A DNA stretch of 64,000 bases from IMG/VR virus record IMGVR_UViG_3300042350_004528, positions 186,001 to 250,000 of that record; one strand, given 5' to 3'. The translations under genes and the position numbers were made by a program. This DNA comes from a virus. Below the pieces are notes generated by a model. The model was given only the letters and a program-made list of their open reading frames with translations. It had not been told where the DNA came from and searched no databases. Positions 13,295-20,875 of the stretch are shown here, piece after piece. Position 1 is the stretch's first letter, and every line of letters starts with the position of its first letter.

Positions 13295-13564
13295 TCAATC
13301 CCAAATTCGTGTAACTTGTTGGCTGAATGGGTTGTACTCAACTTGTTTACCCATTTTCCAATCCCCTTTGTCCACTAACAAGGTTTTGTGTTCGTTACTC
13401 CACGCACCATTCGGTTTTTCGTGTTTCAGTTCACTATCCTCTTTGACAAGGACTTCGGGGAAATCGGTTTTCTCTTGCAAGTCCATAGCGAAATTGCCAT
13501 AGAGTGTGTGTTGGTTTGTTCCCTCGCCCACCAACAAAGTGTGCTTTGTTAAACTCTTTTTCAT
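13295..13564 (-). CDS. Unknown protein (89 aa)
   Basis: Starts MKKSLTKHTLLVGEGTNQHT; soluble, no motif recognised. Confidence 0.7.
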   Translation of the reverse strand: MKKSLTKHTLLVGEGTNQHTLYGNFAMDLQEKTDFPEVLVKEDSELKHEKPNGAWSNEHKTLLVDKGDWKMGKQVEYNPFSQQVTRIWD

Positions 13565-13587
13565 ATCATTTATGTTTTTGATTGGTA

Positions 13588-13619
13588 CAAAGATAAGTAT
13601 AATTTTTTTAATGTGCAAG
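13588..13619 (-). promoter_or_regulatory. Promoter of the 13295-13564 gene
   Basis: -33 CTTGCACA, -7 TATCTTTG, T-run spacer variant. Confidence 0.8.
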
Positions 13620-13626
13620 TATTTTT

Positions 13627-14304
13627 TTAACTTTCTGCAACAAGTAATGTTTTGTACTCTTTCTCGGTCAAGTGTCTTGCACTACCCAAAGATTGGTATT
13701 TACCCTTTGGTTTAATCATAATACAATCCCCTTGTCGGATAATCTTCTCAATCTTACCCATTGGAATATCGGTTTGGATAGTCCACGCAATACATTGTAT
13801 AGCGTTTACTTTCTTTTTGTCAAACTTCCACATATCCCCCAAATCGTTTGTGCGATATACGGACTGCAAATCAACCCAAATAAGATATTCTCTATCGGTG
13901 CTTGTATCTTTGCAACGGACATAATGACAACTTTCCATACCCCTACCATTCAACCCCTCGTTAAAATAACTACCCTCAACCTCGTACAATTCATAAGTAT
14001 CGTTAAACTTGTGTTCAACCAATTTACCATTGGTATCAACCCAAGTGGTTGATTTTTTGAGTGTTTTTTTGGATAACAATTTTGGGTTTACATCAGCGAC
14101 AATTTTGTCCAAACCCAAATGTAAAACACCAATTCGCCTTTGTTCAAGGTTGTTTAATCGTGCAATCTCATTGAAAGACAAGGGAACAATATCGTTCCAA
14201 AAATCTTCAAGTTGTTCCATTGGACAATCCTCTTTGTGTTTCAGTTTTAGAACACGACACCCCAAGTCAAAGGGGAACTCTACATTGTTGATTACTAATT
14301 TCAT
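13627..14304 (-). CDS. Unknown protein (225 aa)
   Basis: Starts MKLVINNVEFPFDLGCRVLK. Contains PMEQLEDFWNDIVPLSFNEI, and a conserved-looking ERRIGV-type segment (NLEQRRIGVLHLG). I recall similar hypothetical proteins in Bacteroidota phages but cannot name a family. C-terminus basic (IMIKPKGKYQSL). Confidence 0.7.
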   Translation of the reverse strand: MKLVINNVEFPFDLGCRVLKLKHKEDCPMEQLEDFWNDIVPLSFNEIARLNNLEQRRIGVLHLGLDKIVADVNPKLLSKKTLKKSTTWVDTNGKLVEHKFNDTYELYEVEGSYFNEGLNGRGMESCHYVRCKDTSTDREYLIWVDLQSVYRTNDLGDMWKFDKKKVNAIQCIAWTIQTDIPMGKIEKIIRQGDCIMIKPKGKYQSLGSARHLTEKEYKTLLVAES

Positions 14305-14325
14305 ATTGTTTCGTTTTTGATAGTG

Positions 14326-14357
14326 CAAATGTAAGTGTAATAAATTTAACTTGCAAG
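14326..14357 (-). promoter_or_regulatory. Promoter of the 13627-14304 gene
   Basis: -33 CTTGCAAG, -7 TACATTTG. Confidence 0.85.
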
Positions 14358-14407
14358 TATTCACAAAAAATAATTTGAAATACTTTTCTTTTCTCTGGCA
14401 ATCAAGT

Positions 14408-14437
14408 TAAAAAGAAAAAGGGGACTTTCGCCCCCTT
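14408..14437 (-). terminator. Rho-independent terminator
   Basis: AAGGGG / CCCCCTT hairpin; ends the ParB-like gene. Confidence 0.75.
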
Positions 14438-14452
14438 ATCTTGTTCATACTT

Positions 14453-15280
14453 TTAGTTATTCCAACAAGCGTTGAAAAATTCAAGGTAATCTTCTTTGCG
14501 ACCATAGGTTTTTCCGTTAAAGTCGCGTTTCTTCATACCCCTTTTAATACATTCAATAAACTTGTTTTGGCTCTTGTAGTATTTCTCAACTCCCAAGTTA
14601 CCCATAAAGTTAATCAACCCCGTTGTCGCATATTGACTGCGAACAAACCCCGTTGCATTGTAGAAGAAATCAATCGCATTGATACGCTTAATTGCTTCTT
14701 GCATATCAACAACTTTGAAACTCCCGTTTATGATTTGCTTCTTTGCCAAAGCGGTGGTTGAATTTGTGAGCAAAGCGGCAATCGTTGTGTGGGTGAGAGA
14801 GAAATCCTCCGTTAATTGACTAATAACTTTTACATCTTTGTTGAAATCCGACCAACCACAAATAAAGTCGGATATACCCCAATTACGAGAACTGCTATTT
14901 AATTTCGTTACAACAATCAACGCTTCCTTTTCGTCTTTCACCTCAATAAGTTTGCAACGAATAGGTAATTCAACACCCTTTAAGGCGGTGGTTAAATGTT
15001 GTCCATCAGCCACATTGTAAGACATACCGATTTTAACAACAACCACATCACGAAGAACTGCACCTAATTGTGTAACGCTTGAAGCCATTTTTTGGACATG
15101 AGAAGGTGATACTTTTCGGTTAAACTTTAATAGTTTTAACAACTCATAATTAGTTGTTTCAACAATCGCAGGGTAACAAATTACATTACCATTCACATCA
15201 TACTCAATCGTTTCTTTGAGTAAGGTTTTGAACGCAAAATTCCTTGAATTTTTACGCCCGATTTTCTCTGTTTTTTTCAT
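14453..15280 (-). CDS. ParB/sulfiredoxin-fold protein (275 aa)
   Basis: Starts MKKTEKIGRKNSRNFAFKTL. Residues about 50-130 show the ParB-like nucleotide-binding core: a helix after VSPSHVQKMASSV and the loop NVADGQHLTTAL (Asp92-Gly-Gln-His95), then a LNSSSRNWGISDFICGWS helix often seen in phage ParB-domain proteins. The family covers DNA-partition CTPases, nucleases and modification-related enzymes; phage members are mostly uncharacterised. A 15278-15280 ATG follows the 15310-15341 promoter. Confidence 0.8.
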   Translation of the reverse strand: MKKTEKIGRKNSRNFAFKTLLKETIEYDVNGNVICYPAIVETTNYELLKLLKFNRKVSPSHVQKMASSVTQLGAVLRDVVVVKIGMSYNVADGQHLTTALKGVELPIRCKLIEVKDEKEALIVVTKLNSSSRNWGISDFICGWSDFNKDVKVISQLTEDFSLTHTTIAALLTNSTTALAKKQIINGSFKVVDMQEAIKRINAIDFFYNATGFVRSQYATTGLINFMGNLGVEKYYKSQNKFIECIKRGMKKRDFNGKTYGRKEDYLEFFNACWNN

Positions 15281-15309
15281 AAAGAATTATTTTTTGTTTT
15301 TGATTGGTG

Positions 15310-15341
15310 CAAATATGAGTGTAATTTTTTTAACTCGCAAA
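15310..15341 (-). promoter_or_regulatory. Promoter of the ParB-like gene
   Basis: -33 TTTGCGAG, -7 CATATTTG (one mismatch), T-run spacer. Confidence 0.75.
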
Positions 15342-15388
15342 TTTTATCACAAAAAAATTTAAAAAACTTTTCAAACCTGGTGGATCCA

Positions 15389-15422
15389 TAAAAAGAAAGG
15401 GGCAATGTTTCCACCGCCCCCT
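15389..15422 (-). terminator. Probable terminator
   Basis: GGGGC / GCCCC stem with TCCACC/GGTGGA flanking pairing; A-run is interrupted. Confidence 0.6.
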
Positions 15423-15452
15423 ATTGTTGTAATCAAAAAACGCAACAATATA

Positions 15453-16058
15453 TTATTCTGTAAGGTCAAAAATGAACTCTGTATATCCTTTCGGTATTCT
15501 ATTTCCAACCGAAATTGAATGACGAGCCCAAACTCCAACCTGCCCTCTTTCATCCCCTCTAAAATCTCCACCGCCTCGCCCGTTGCCCTCGCAAGTTAGC
15601 AAAGGTAAAGGGTGAATTGTGAACGGCCACTTTTTCCCGTTCTTATCTTCCCAATAATCGCTAACGGGTACTTTTGTTTTATCAACATACTGCTTTTTGG
15701 TATGGTTGATAATGTACTGATACCTTGAACGATTAACACGGGTAGGTGCGAGCTCGTTATCATCATCGCAAAGGTCGTAAAGATTAACCTCTCTAACTTT
15801 CCCCTCTTCGTCTTGGTGAGTTAAACCTTTTTCCCCGTCTGCATAATCACCAGCCCAAACTACACGGGCTTTGTTAAACTTTCCTCTCGGTGATAACAAC
15901 TTTTCAAAAGTGTTCACAAAATCGTTACGCATCCACGAGTGCTCCATAAGTTTGAGCCCGTTGTTGTACTTGTGTGAATACATCCACCCTAAGACCGTTT
16001 CTTTTTCATCATCGCCCGTCTTTTCAGCGAGAATACAAGGTTTGTAATACTGTCCCAT
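15453..16058 (-). CDS. Unknown phage protein (201 aa)
   Basis: Starts MGQYYKPCILAEKTGDDEKE, an N-terminus (MGQYYKPxIL) I recognise from hypothetical proteins of several large phages. Central part has YSHKYNNGLKLMEHSW and VVWAGDYADGEKG; no catalytic motif is clear. Confidence 0.7.
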   Translation of the reverse strand: MGQYYKPCILAEKTGDDEKETVLGWMYSHKYNNGLKLMEHSWMRNDFVNTFEKLLSPRGKFNKARVVWAGDYADGEKGLTHQDEEGKVREVNLYDLCDDDNELAPTRVNRSRYQYIINHTKKQYVDKTKVPVSDYWEDKNGKKWPFTIHPLPLLTCEGNGRGGGDFRGDERGQVGVWARHSISVGNRIPKGYTEFIFDLTE

Positions 16059-16079
16059 ATCTGTTTTGATTTATGAATA

Positions 16080-16111
16080 CAAAGGTAAGTGTAATTTTTT
16101 TAATGTGCAAA
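16080..16111 (-). promoter_or_regulatory. Promoter of the 15453-16058 gene
   Basis: -33 TTTGCACA, -7 TACCTTTG. Confidence 0.8.
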
Positions 16112-16113
16112 TT

Positions 16114-16275
16114 TTAATTCAATAATTTTATCCAACCTTGTGAGTGTGCTTCATTTATAAGATACTCATCACTAACACTATTATAGTTCTCATCACCTTG
16201 GGAACGCAAAAACTCTACCATTGCTTCATCACCTTTATAGGTAATCCCTGTGTTATTGTCTATCCAAATGTTCAT
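16114..16275 (-). CDS. Unknown protein (53 aa)
   Basis: Starts MNIWIDNNTGITYKGDEAMV, ends GWIKLLN. Its ATG shares a base with the stop of the 16275-16508 gene (TGATG), a translational-coupling arrangement. Confidence 0.7.
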   Translation of the reverse strand: MNIWIDNNTGITYKGDEAMVEFLRSQGDENYNSVSDEYLINEAHSQGWIKLLN

Positions 16276-16508
16276 CATTGCCACCCTTGTTTTATTATTA
16301 CATTTTTTTTACCCTGTTTAATCCAGTGTTCAAACCATTCGCCCCATTCACCTCTCCTGTGTCGGTAAACGCAAATGTATTCATCAAAACTATCGTTCAT
16401 AAATGCATTCATACGCTTCTTAACTTCTGCGTATGTATTCACCCTCAAAGAAACATCTTTTCCTTGTTGGTTTCTATAACTCACCGAAGGTTTAAATGCT
16501 TTTGCCAT
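16275..16508 (-). CDS. Unknown basic protein (77 aa)
   Basis: Starts MAKAFKPSVSYRNQQGKDVS; Arg/Trp-rich second half (YRHRRGEWGEWFEHW). One base from the end of the 16510-16848 gene; middle gene of a three-gene operon. Confidence 0.7.
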   Translation of the reverse strand: MAKAFKPSVSYRNQQGKDVSLRVNTYAEVKKRMNAFMNDSFDEYICVYRHRRGEWGEWFEHWIKQGKKNVIIKQGWQ

Positions 16509-16509
16509 A

Positions 16510-16848
16510 TTACTTCCACAAATTTTCGTAAGACATCAATGAAGCGGTAATCCTTTCAATAAACAAATCACCCCACTCAACATCACTCATCGTTCCGATA
16601 CCCTTTTGGTTTTTGTAATCTTTCAAATCATTGTTCATTTCAAACAAAATAGTTTTACAAGCAATTAACCTTTCGGGTATTTCAAAATCGGTGCTTTCGT
16701 TACTCTCTCTGCGATAATACTCCGCAATGTTGATAACCTCATCAACCAATTGTTCATCGGACATCTTCGCATACTTAACCATATCTTGCGGTGTTTCGAT
16801 TTCATCCCCCGCCATATCCACAATGGCGTCTATTAGTTTTTCTCTCAT
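16510..16848 (-). CDS. Unknown acidic protein (112 aa)
   Basis: Starts MREKLIDAIVDMAGDEIETP. I use the ATG at 16848 rather than 16860 because the latter sits 4 nt from the -7 box, while 16848 follows the normal AAACAAACA leader. Helical throughout. Confidence 0.75.
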   Translation of the reverse strand: MREKLIDAIVDMAGDEIETPQDMVKYAKMSDEQLVDEVINIAEYYRRESNESTDFEIPERLIACKTILFEMNNDLKDYKNQKGIGTMSDVEWGDLFIERITASLMSYENLWK

Positions 16849-16864
16849 TGTTTGTTTCATAGTA

Positions 16865-16896
16865 CAAAGATAAGTGTAATAAATTTAATGTGCAAA
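16865..16896 (-). promoter_or_regulatory. Promoter of the 16114-16848 operon
   Basis: -33 TTTGCACA, -7 TATCTTTG. Confidence 0.85.
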
Positions 16897-16904
16897 TTTT
16901 TTTA

Positions 16905-16936
16905 CAAAAAAAAGGGATAATTTCTTATCCCCTTTG
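16905..16936 (-). terminator. Rho-independent terminator
   Basis: GGGATAA / TTATCCC hairpin; ends the 16954-17469 gene. Confidence 0.85.
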
Positions 16937-16953
16937 TATTCAATCGTTACGGA

Positions 16954-17469
16954 TTAATAAGCGTATTCAACTTCCCAACCCGCATTTGTTTTCTTCTTCT
17001 GCAAGAAAGGTTTAAGGTCTTTAATGAACTTCTTTTCCGCCTCGCTATCAAAGAATGAACCCAAAGCACTCTTAACCACTTCAAGTATCGGTGTGTTGGT
17101 TGTTGTATCAGCGAATGTGCAATACAAATCAGCACTCCAATCTTTTGGTATTGAGCCGTGTTCTTGGTGTGATACCTTTGCTTTCTTCAAACCTCTCTCA
17201 ATACGAACAATCGGTGTTTCGTAAATGTCGGTCATATCATCGTACCAATCAATTTCGCTGAATGATACTGACATTGACAACAACTTTTTGGTCTTGATTG
17301 ACTTCCAAAAGTTTTCAACTTCCTCAGCAATTCGTTTCTCGTTCACATACAACTGCGACTTGCGTGATGAACCCGAATAGTCCGAACTGATACATAAACG
17401 GATTTTGTTTTCATTCAATCGGTTCACGCTAACCGAAAGCGACTCCTTGGTGAAAAGATTTTTTATCAT
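16954..17469 (-). CDS. Unknown protein (171 aa)
   Basis: Starts MIKNLFTKESLSVSVNRLNE. Alternating beta strands (KIRLCISSDYSGSSRKSQLY) in the N-terminal half, a lysine-rich C-terminus. No family recognised. Confidence 0.7.
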   Translation of the reverse strand: MIKNLFTKESLSVSVNRLNENKIRLCISSDYSGSSRKSQLYVNEKRIAEEVENFWKSIKTKKLLSMSVSFSEIDWYDDMTDIYETPIVRIERGLKKAKVSHQEHGSIPKDWSADLYCTFADTTTNTPILEVVKSALGSFFDSEAEKKFIKDLKPFLQKKKTNAGWEVEYAY

Positions 17470-17492
17470 ATCTTGTTTTGTTTTTGTTGATG

Positions 17493-17524
17493 CAAAGATA
17501 AGTACAATAAATTTAATGTGCAAA
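17493..17524 (-). promoter_or_regulatory. Promoter of the 16954-17469 gene
   Basis: -33 TTTGCACA, -7 TATCTTTG. Confidence 0.85.
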
Positions 17525-17533
17525 TTTTAAGAT

Positions 17534-17564
17534 AAAAAAAAGGGGAATTTCTTCCCCTTTCTTT
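17534..17564 (-). terminator. Rho-independent terminator
   Basis: GGGGAA / TTCCCC hairpin; ends the 17576-17908 gene. Confidence 0.85.
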
Positions 17565-17575
17565 TCAATGTTTTA

Positions 17576-17908
17576 TTACTCAACCACTTCTTCTTCTTTT
17601 GTTTCAATGTTGCTGAACAACTCTCCGATGTCGTGTGTGATTGCATTCACATAATGTGATGCATCAAAATCGGCATCATCAATCTCAATCTCGTTTCCGT
17701 TGGTAATTCGGAATGTAGTGCGGTATCCACTGATTTCAATATCACTTGGATCCGCTTCCTCAACGATCGCGATAACTCTTTCGCGTAACTCGTTAAGGTC
17801 TACCGAACTTTCACCCTCAACCTTGTTAATAAGATTGATGACATCTTCCTTTGTGAACAATGAACCTGCGGACTCGTTCACTAACTTAATAACTTCATTT
17901 TTTTTCAT
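17576..17908 (-). CDS. Unknown acidic protein (110 aa)
   Basis: Starts MKKNEVIKLVNESAGSLFTK, ends ETKEEEVVE. N-terminal helix pattern EDVINLINKVEGE recurs in phage proteins with a KEDVINLI-type segment; function unknown. Confidence 0.7.
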   Translation of the reverse strand: MKKNEVIKLVNESAGSLFTKEDVINLINKVEGESSVDLNELRERVIAIVEEADPSDIEISGYRTTFRITNGNEIEIDDADFDASHYVNAITHDIGELFSNIETKEEEVVE

Positions 17909-17935
17909 AGGTATTATATGTTTTTGATTATGATA

Positions 17936-17967
17936 CAAATATAAGTGCAATAAATTTAATGTGCAAA
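17936..17967 (-). promoter_or_regulatory. Promoter of the 17576-17908 gene
   Basis: -33 TTTGCACA, -7 TATATTTG. Confidence 0.85.
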
Positions 17968-17969
17968 TT

Positions 17970-18440
17970 TTAACCCAAAAACTTTGGGTTTAATTTGAAC
18001 TCCAATTTGTATGTAGGGTTATAGCGACCACCCGAACAAAAACCGCAAGAAGATGTATTGCGTGTTGCTCTATGTTTCTTATGAGTATGACCACAACCCG
18101 AACAAACTGCAATATAGCGTGATTCGGGCGTTGTAACACTCTTACCACTATAACATCTATCGCCTGAGCAACCAATTTCTTGTGCTTTGGCTTTCCATAC
18201 TCTATCGTGGTGATGACCTGGTGTGAGGGCGTGTGCAATCTCGTGTAGGATTGTATTTCTAACTTCTTTTTCATCGTTCAAATGTGTTAAATACTTTGAT
18301 AATGTAATTACCTTTGCTCGGTACTTGCAACAACCAAATCTGCGTCTTGCGTTGTCAAAGGTGAAACGCCAACCTTGTTGTTTGATACCATGCTTTTGCA
18401 TGAGTTCGTTTGCGAGTGTTTGTGCTTTGTATAAGTCCAT
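17970..18440 (-). CDS. SprT-like zinc metalloprotease (156 aa)
   Basis: Starts MDLYKAQTLANELMQKHGIK. Has the SprT-family active site HEIAH at residues 66-70 followed by a histidine cluster (HHH, 76-78) that can give the third zinc ligand, and a C-terminal zinc-ribbon region (CSGCGHTHKKH and CGFCSGG). SprT/Spartan proteins cleave DNA-crosslinked proteins or act near DNA; the phage role is unknown. First minus-strand gene at the 18.5 kb divergence. Confidence 0.85.
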   Translation of the reverse strand: MDLYKAQTLANELMQKHGIKQQGWRFTFDNARRRFGCCKYRAKVITLSKYLTHLNDEKEVRNTILHEIAHALTPGHHHDRVWKAKAQEIGCSGDRCYSGKSVTTPESRYIAVCSGCGHTHKKHRATRNTSSCGFCSGGRYNPTYKLEFKLNPKFLG

Positions 18441-18460
18441 TGCTTTGTTTTTTGATGATG

Positions 18461-18492
18461 CAAATATAAGTGTGATAAATTTAACTTGCAAA
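18461..18492 (-). promoter_or_regulatory. Promoter of the SprT-like gene
   Basis: -33 TTTGCAAG, -7 TATATTTG; back-to-back with the plus promoter at 18526. Confidence 0.85.
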
Positions 18493-18515
18493 TTTTACTG
18501 TAAAAAAAATTTTTT

Positions 18516-18555
18516 TGTAAAAAAGTTTGCGGGTTAAAAATATTGTATGTACATT
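18516..18555 (+). repeat. 40-bp direct repeat, copy 1
   Basis: Identical by eye to 18746-18785 and containing all but the last bases of a promoter. The first bases would encode the same KKFAG-stop tail that ends the 18576-18767 gene, but no gene precedes this copy. Confidence 0.85.
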
Positions 18556-18557
18556 TG
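18526..18557 (+). promoter_or_regulatory. Promoter of the 18576-18767 gene
   Basis: -33 TTTGCGGG, -7 TACATTTG. Confidence 0.8.
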
Positions 18558-18575
18558 TATTACAAAACAATTAAA

Positions 18576-18767
18576 ATGGATTTAAATCAAAAATCATCAG
18601 CAGACCACATTATCGAACATCTATTAGCTATTGATGTGGATGGGGAAACAATGGAATATATCATCAATGGGGTTTGTATGGATGAACAGGTATTCAGACA
18701 ATTATTTCTTAAAGCATCGCTCTCGCAAATTAATCAGTTGATGGATGTAAAAAAGTTTGCGGGTTAA
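18576..18767 (+). CDS. Unknown acidic protein (63 aa) ending in the next promoter
   Basis: Starts MDLNQKSSADHIIEHLLAID and ends MDVKKFAG, the last codons being the -33 box of the following promoter. First plus-strand gene of the divergent pair. May be related to the 10761-11078 product (shared DEQVF/DERVF and LSxxQ segments). Confidence 0.7.
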   Translation: MDLNQKSSADHIIEHLLAIDVDGETMEYIINGVCMDEQVFRQLFLKASLSQINQLMDVKKFAG

Positions 18768-18785
18768 AAATATTGTATGTACATT
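18746..18785 (+). repeat. 40-bp direct repeat, copy 2
   Basis: Second copy, 230 bp from the first; here its left end is the true C-terminus of the 18576-18767 gene. Confidence 0.85.
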
Positions 18786-18787
18786 CG
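18756..18787 (+). promoter_or_regulatory. Promoter of the 18792-19091 gene
   Basis: -33 TTTGCGGG, -7 TACATTCG (one mismatch); only 4 nt to the ATG. Confidence 0.7.
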
Positions 18788-18791
18788 CAAC

Positions 18792-19091
18792 ATGAAAACA
18801 AAAGACATAAACACGAGTATCGGTCTGTCAATCTATAAAGGTGATTGGGACGGGGCTGAATGGACGATAACGGGCTTTCCCAAAGCCGAGGTCATCGGAC
18901 ATAAATATGAAAGTGCATACGATTTCGAAGAAGCCGTTAAACGCAATGTGAATTGTAGCGGTATTAAGTTTGATAGTGAGATGTGCCAGTTCTTTGCATA
19001 CGCCAAAACCAAAGCAAGGTTGGTTAGTTTCGCGAAGCAAATTGAGAAGCACTACGCTAAAGCGAATGAGTTGAAAGAAAAAATGTTTTAA
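18792..19091 (+). CDS. Unknown protein (99 aa)
   Basis: Starts MKTKDINTSIGLSIYKGDWD. ATG lies 4 nt after the -7 box, so the mRNA is probably leaderless. C-terminal basic helix (AKQIEKHYAKANELKEKMF). No family known. Confidence 0.7.
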   Translation: MKTKDINTSIGLSIYKGDWDGAEWTITGFPKAEVIGHKYESAYDFEEAVKRNVNCSGIKFDSEMCQFFAYAKTKARLVSFAKQIEKHYAKANELKEKMF

Positions 19092-19093
19092 TA

Positions 19094-19125
19094 CTTGCAC
19101 ATTAAATTTATTTCATTTACATTTG
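19094..19125 (+). promoter_or_regulatory. Promoter of the 19145-19551 operon
   Basis: -33 CTTGCACA, -7 TACATTTG, canonical spacer. Confidence 0.85.
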
Positions 19126-19144
19126 CCTCCAAATCAAAAACGCA

Positions 19145-19360
19145 ATGGAAGATATTATTAAAATCAACAAGTTGGAACTCGCAAGTGAGTTAGCCAACGA
19201 AGCCACAAAGGATGAGATGTTCTCAAAGGGTCTTATCGTGGATGAGGATGAAATGTATCGTGAGGACAATGGTTGCTCAATCTATACAGAGGAAGCACAA
19301 GACATCTTCAACGATTACTACGATTATTTCTTAACCAAGATTGAGGAGGTTGCGATATGA
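19145..19360 (+). CDS. Unknown acidic protein (71 aa)
   Basis: Starts MEDIIKINKLELASELANEA; overlaps the next start by ATGA. Confidence 0.7.
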   Translation: MEDIIKINKLELASELANEATKDEMFSKGLIVDEDEMYREDNGCSIYTEEAQDIFNDYYDYFLTKIEEVAI

Positions 19361-19551
19361 GTAAGGTAGCAAAACTGGTTACAATATCCCTGATGACAAG
19401 AGTCATCGTGGATGAGAATGCAAGTGAGGAAGAGATTTTGAATTCTGCCAGACCTAAATTCATTCAGAAGGTTCAGGAAGAACTGAATGAAAACATCGAG
19501 GAAATTTGGTACGACAATGAATGTCCCTACGACCCTGAATTCGACAATTAA
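19357..19551 (+). CDS. Unknown protein (64 aa)
   Basis: Starts MSKVAKLVTISLMTRVIVDE, with ATGA coupling to the previous gene. The VTISLMTRVIVDENASEEEI pattern recurs in small phage proteins with an N-terminal beta strand; function unknown. Confidence 0.7.
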   Translation: MSKVAKLVTISLMTRVIVDENASEEEILNSARPKFIQKVQEELNENIEEIWYDNECPYDPEFDN

Positions 19552-19569
19552 AATCTTTTTGTATTCAAA

Positions 19570-19601
19570 TTTGCACATTAAAAAAATTATACTTATCTTT
19601 G
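19570..19601 (+). promoter_or_regulatory. Promoter of the 19618-19926 gene
   Basis: -33 TTTGCACA, -7 TATCTTTG, A-run spacer. Confidence 0.85.
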
Positions 19602-19617
19602 CTGTATGGAAAAATCA

Positions 19618-19926
19618 ATGAGAACAGCGGCTGTATGTTCAAACTACGCCCTGAAAATAAAAGAAGCCCTTGTTCAAATGGCTGTTGAGGATAAACTCCC
19701 AATGGATATGACCACTTTGAATACGGATGAATTCGAAAACATTCTCGAACCGCTTGTTCGCAAGGTTGTCCGTGACGAGGACGAGAATGCAATCCCTGAG
19801 AGCATTCAGGTTGGTGTTTACTACTATGAGGATGATGAAACAGGGAAGCCTGTGTTTGATACTGATAGTATGATGGATGAATTCGAAAATGAGTTGAAAA
19901 AACTTGAAGACAAGTTTGCGAGTTAA
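19618..19926 (+). CDS. Unknown acidic protein (102 aa) ending in the next promoter
   Basis: Starts MRTAAVCSNYALKIKEALVQ. An upstream ATG at 19606 lies at the predicted transcription start; 19618 follows AAAAATCA, the usual leader, so I prefer it. Ends LEDKFAS inside the 19915-19946 promoter. Confidence 0.7.
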   Translation: MRTAAVCSNYALKIKEALVQMAVEDKLPMDMTTLNTDEFENILEPLVRKVVRDEDENAIPESIQVGVYYYEDDETGKPVFDTDSMMDEFENELKKLEDKFAS

Positions 19927-19946
19927 ATTAAATTCACTTATATTTG
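19915..19946 (+). promoter_or_regulatory. Promoter of the 19956-20258 gene
   Basis: -33 TTTGCGAG, -7 TATATTTG. Confidence 0.8.
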
Positions 19947-19955
19947 CATAACACA

Positions 19956-20258
19956 ATGACAAACTATACTGATTTCAATGAAGAGGTTGGCAAGATTCGG
20001 GTGAGGCTAGCCCAACAAACCGAAGCTTTACTTAAGCCCGCGATTCCGCCAGCCATTTACAACTGCAAGAACGAAGGCATTGCCATATCGACAGCAGAAG
20101 GTACGATGAAAGTTGAAACCATTGGTTACGACAACGGCGGAGTATTCGTTAAAACCGAAACAGGTGAGGTATGGGATTACATGGATTTGGACACTGATGA
20201 TATGGTCGCGATTTACGAGCATGTTTGGTACCAAATTAATTCCGCACCTATGAGGTGA
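19956..20258 (+). CDS. Unknown protein (100 aa)
   Basis: Starts MTNYTDFNEEVGKIRVRLAQ; short leader of 9 nt. Middle is beta-rich (GTMKVETIGYDNGGVFVKTE). No family named. Confidence 0.7.
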   Translation: MTNYTDFNEEVGKIRVRLAQQTEALLKPAIPPAIYNCKNEGIAISTAEGTMKVETIGYDNGGVFVKTETGEVWDYMDLDTDDMVAIYEHVWYQINSAPMR

Positions 20259-20290
20259 GTCTTTGTGTGATGTTTTGTTTTGATGATGAA

Positions 20291-20314
20291 GAGGAGACCT
20301 AGTGTCTCCTTTTC
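20291..20314 (+). terminator. Rho-independent terminator
   Basis: AGGAGAC / GTCTCCT stem then TTTTC. Confidence 0.8.
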
Positions 20315-20355
20315 TGATTATACCAGGATCAACAGCAAAAAAAGTTGATTTCAGA

Positions 20356-20387
20356 TTTGCACATTAAATTTAATTCATTTATATTTG
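20356..20387 (+). promoter_or_regulatory. Promoter of the 20406-20820 pair
   Basis: -33 TTTGCACA, -7 TATATTTG. Confidence 0.85.
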
Positions 20388-20405
20388 CATTCAAAACAAA
20401 ACGAA

Positions 20406-20621
20406 ATGGCTAAACCAAAATTTTACGAGTGTGTGATTTCATTTACATACGAAGCGGAGAACCCAACAGACGCCGCGAGGCAGTTTATCGCAAACATTCA
20501 GAACAATCCAAACTGGAATGTACTGGTGAAAGATTGTGAGAACTTTGAGAACACCTTTAATGTTGATACGGAAACAGGTGAGTGTGAAACCAATTCAATC
20601 GAGGATTATGACGACCTGTAA
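20406..20621 (+). CDS. Unknown protein (71 aa)
   Basis: Starts MAKPKFYECVISFTYEAENP, similar at its N-terminus to the zinc-ribbon protein at 11706 but without cysteines. Start after the canonical leader. Confidence 0.7.
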   Translation: MAKPKFYECVISFTYEAENPTDAARQFIANIQNNPNWNVLVKDCENFENTFNVDTETGECETNSIEDYDDL

Positions 20622-20820
20622 AGCCCTGACAGCACATATTGTTGAAGAAGGAAACCTGATCGACAGGTGGCCCTGTGATGTTAACGAAGAGAATGAGATG
20701 CAATCAAACGGGTCTCAGGAATTTCTTTATGAATATAACGGGAACAAGTACTGTGTCTGGATGGACTGGAACGACAATCCAATCCTACCTGGTGAAATTT
20801 TATCACCAATTCCTGAATAA
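20608..20820 (+). CDS. Unknown protein (70 aa)
   Basis: Starts MTTCKALTAHIVEEGNLIDR, overlapping the previous gene by 14 bp. FLYEYNGNKYCVWMDWND suggests a small beta fold. Confidence 0.65.
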   Translation: MTTCKALTAHIVEEGNLIDRWPCDVNEENEMQSNGSQEFLYEYNGNKYCVWMDWNDNPILPGEILSPIPE

Positions 20821-20822
20821 AA

Positions 20823-20854
20823 TTTGCAGGTTAAAAAAATTATACTTATATTTG
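20823..20854 (+). promoter_or_regulatory. Promoter of the 20876-21160 gene
   Basis: -33 TTTGCAGG, -7 TATATTTG. Confidence 0.85.
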
Positions 20855-20875
20855 CATCATTAAATCAAAACAAAT

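Noticed and set aside
3963-18491. Long in-frame N-terminal extensions such as MQVKFISFIF or MHIKFI on many genes
   Set aside because: They are translations of the promoter itself (TTGCAAGTTAAATTT...) from TTG; the ATG after the A-rich leader is the real start.
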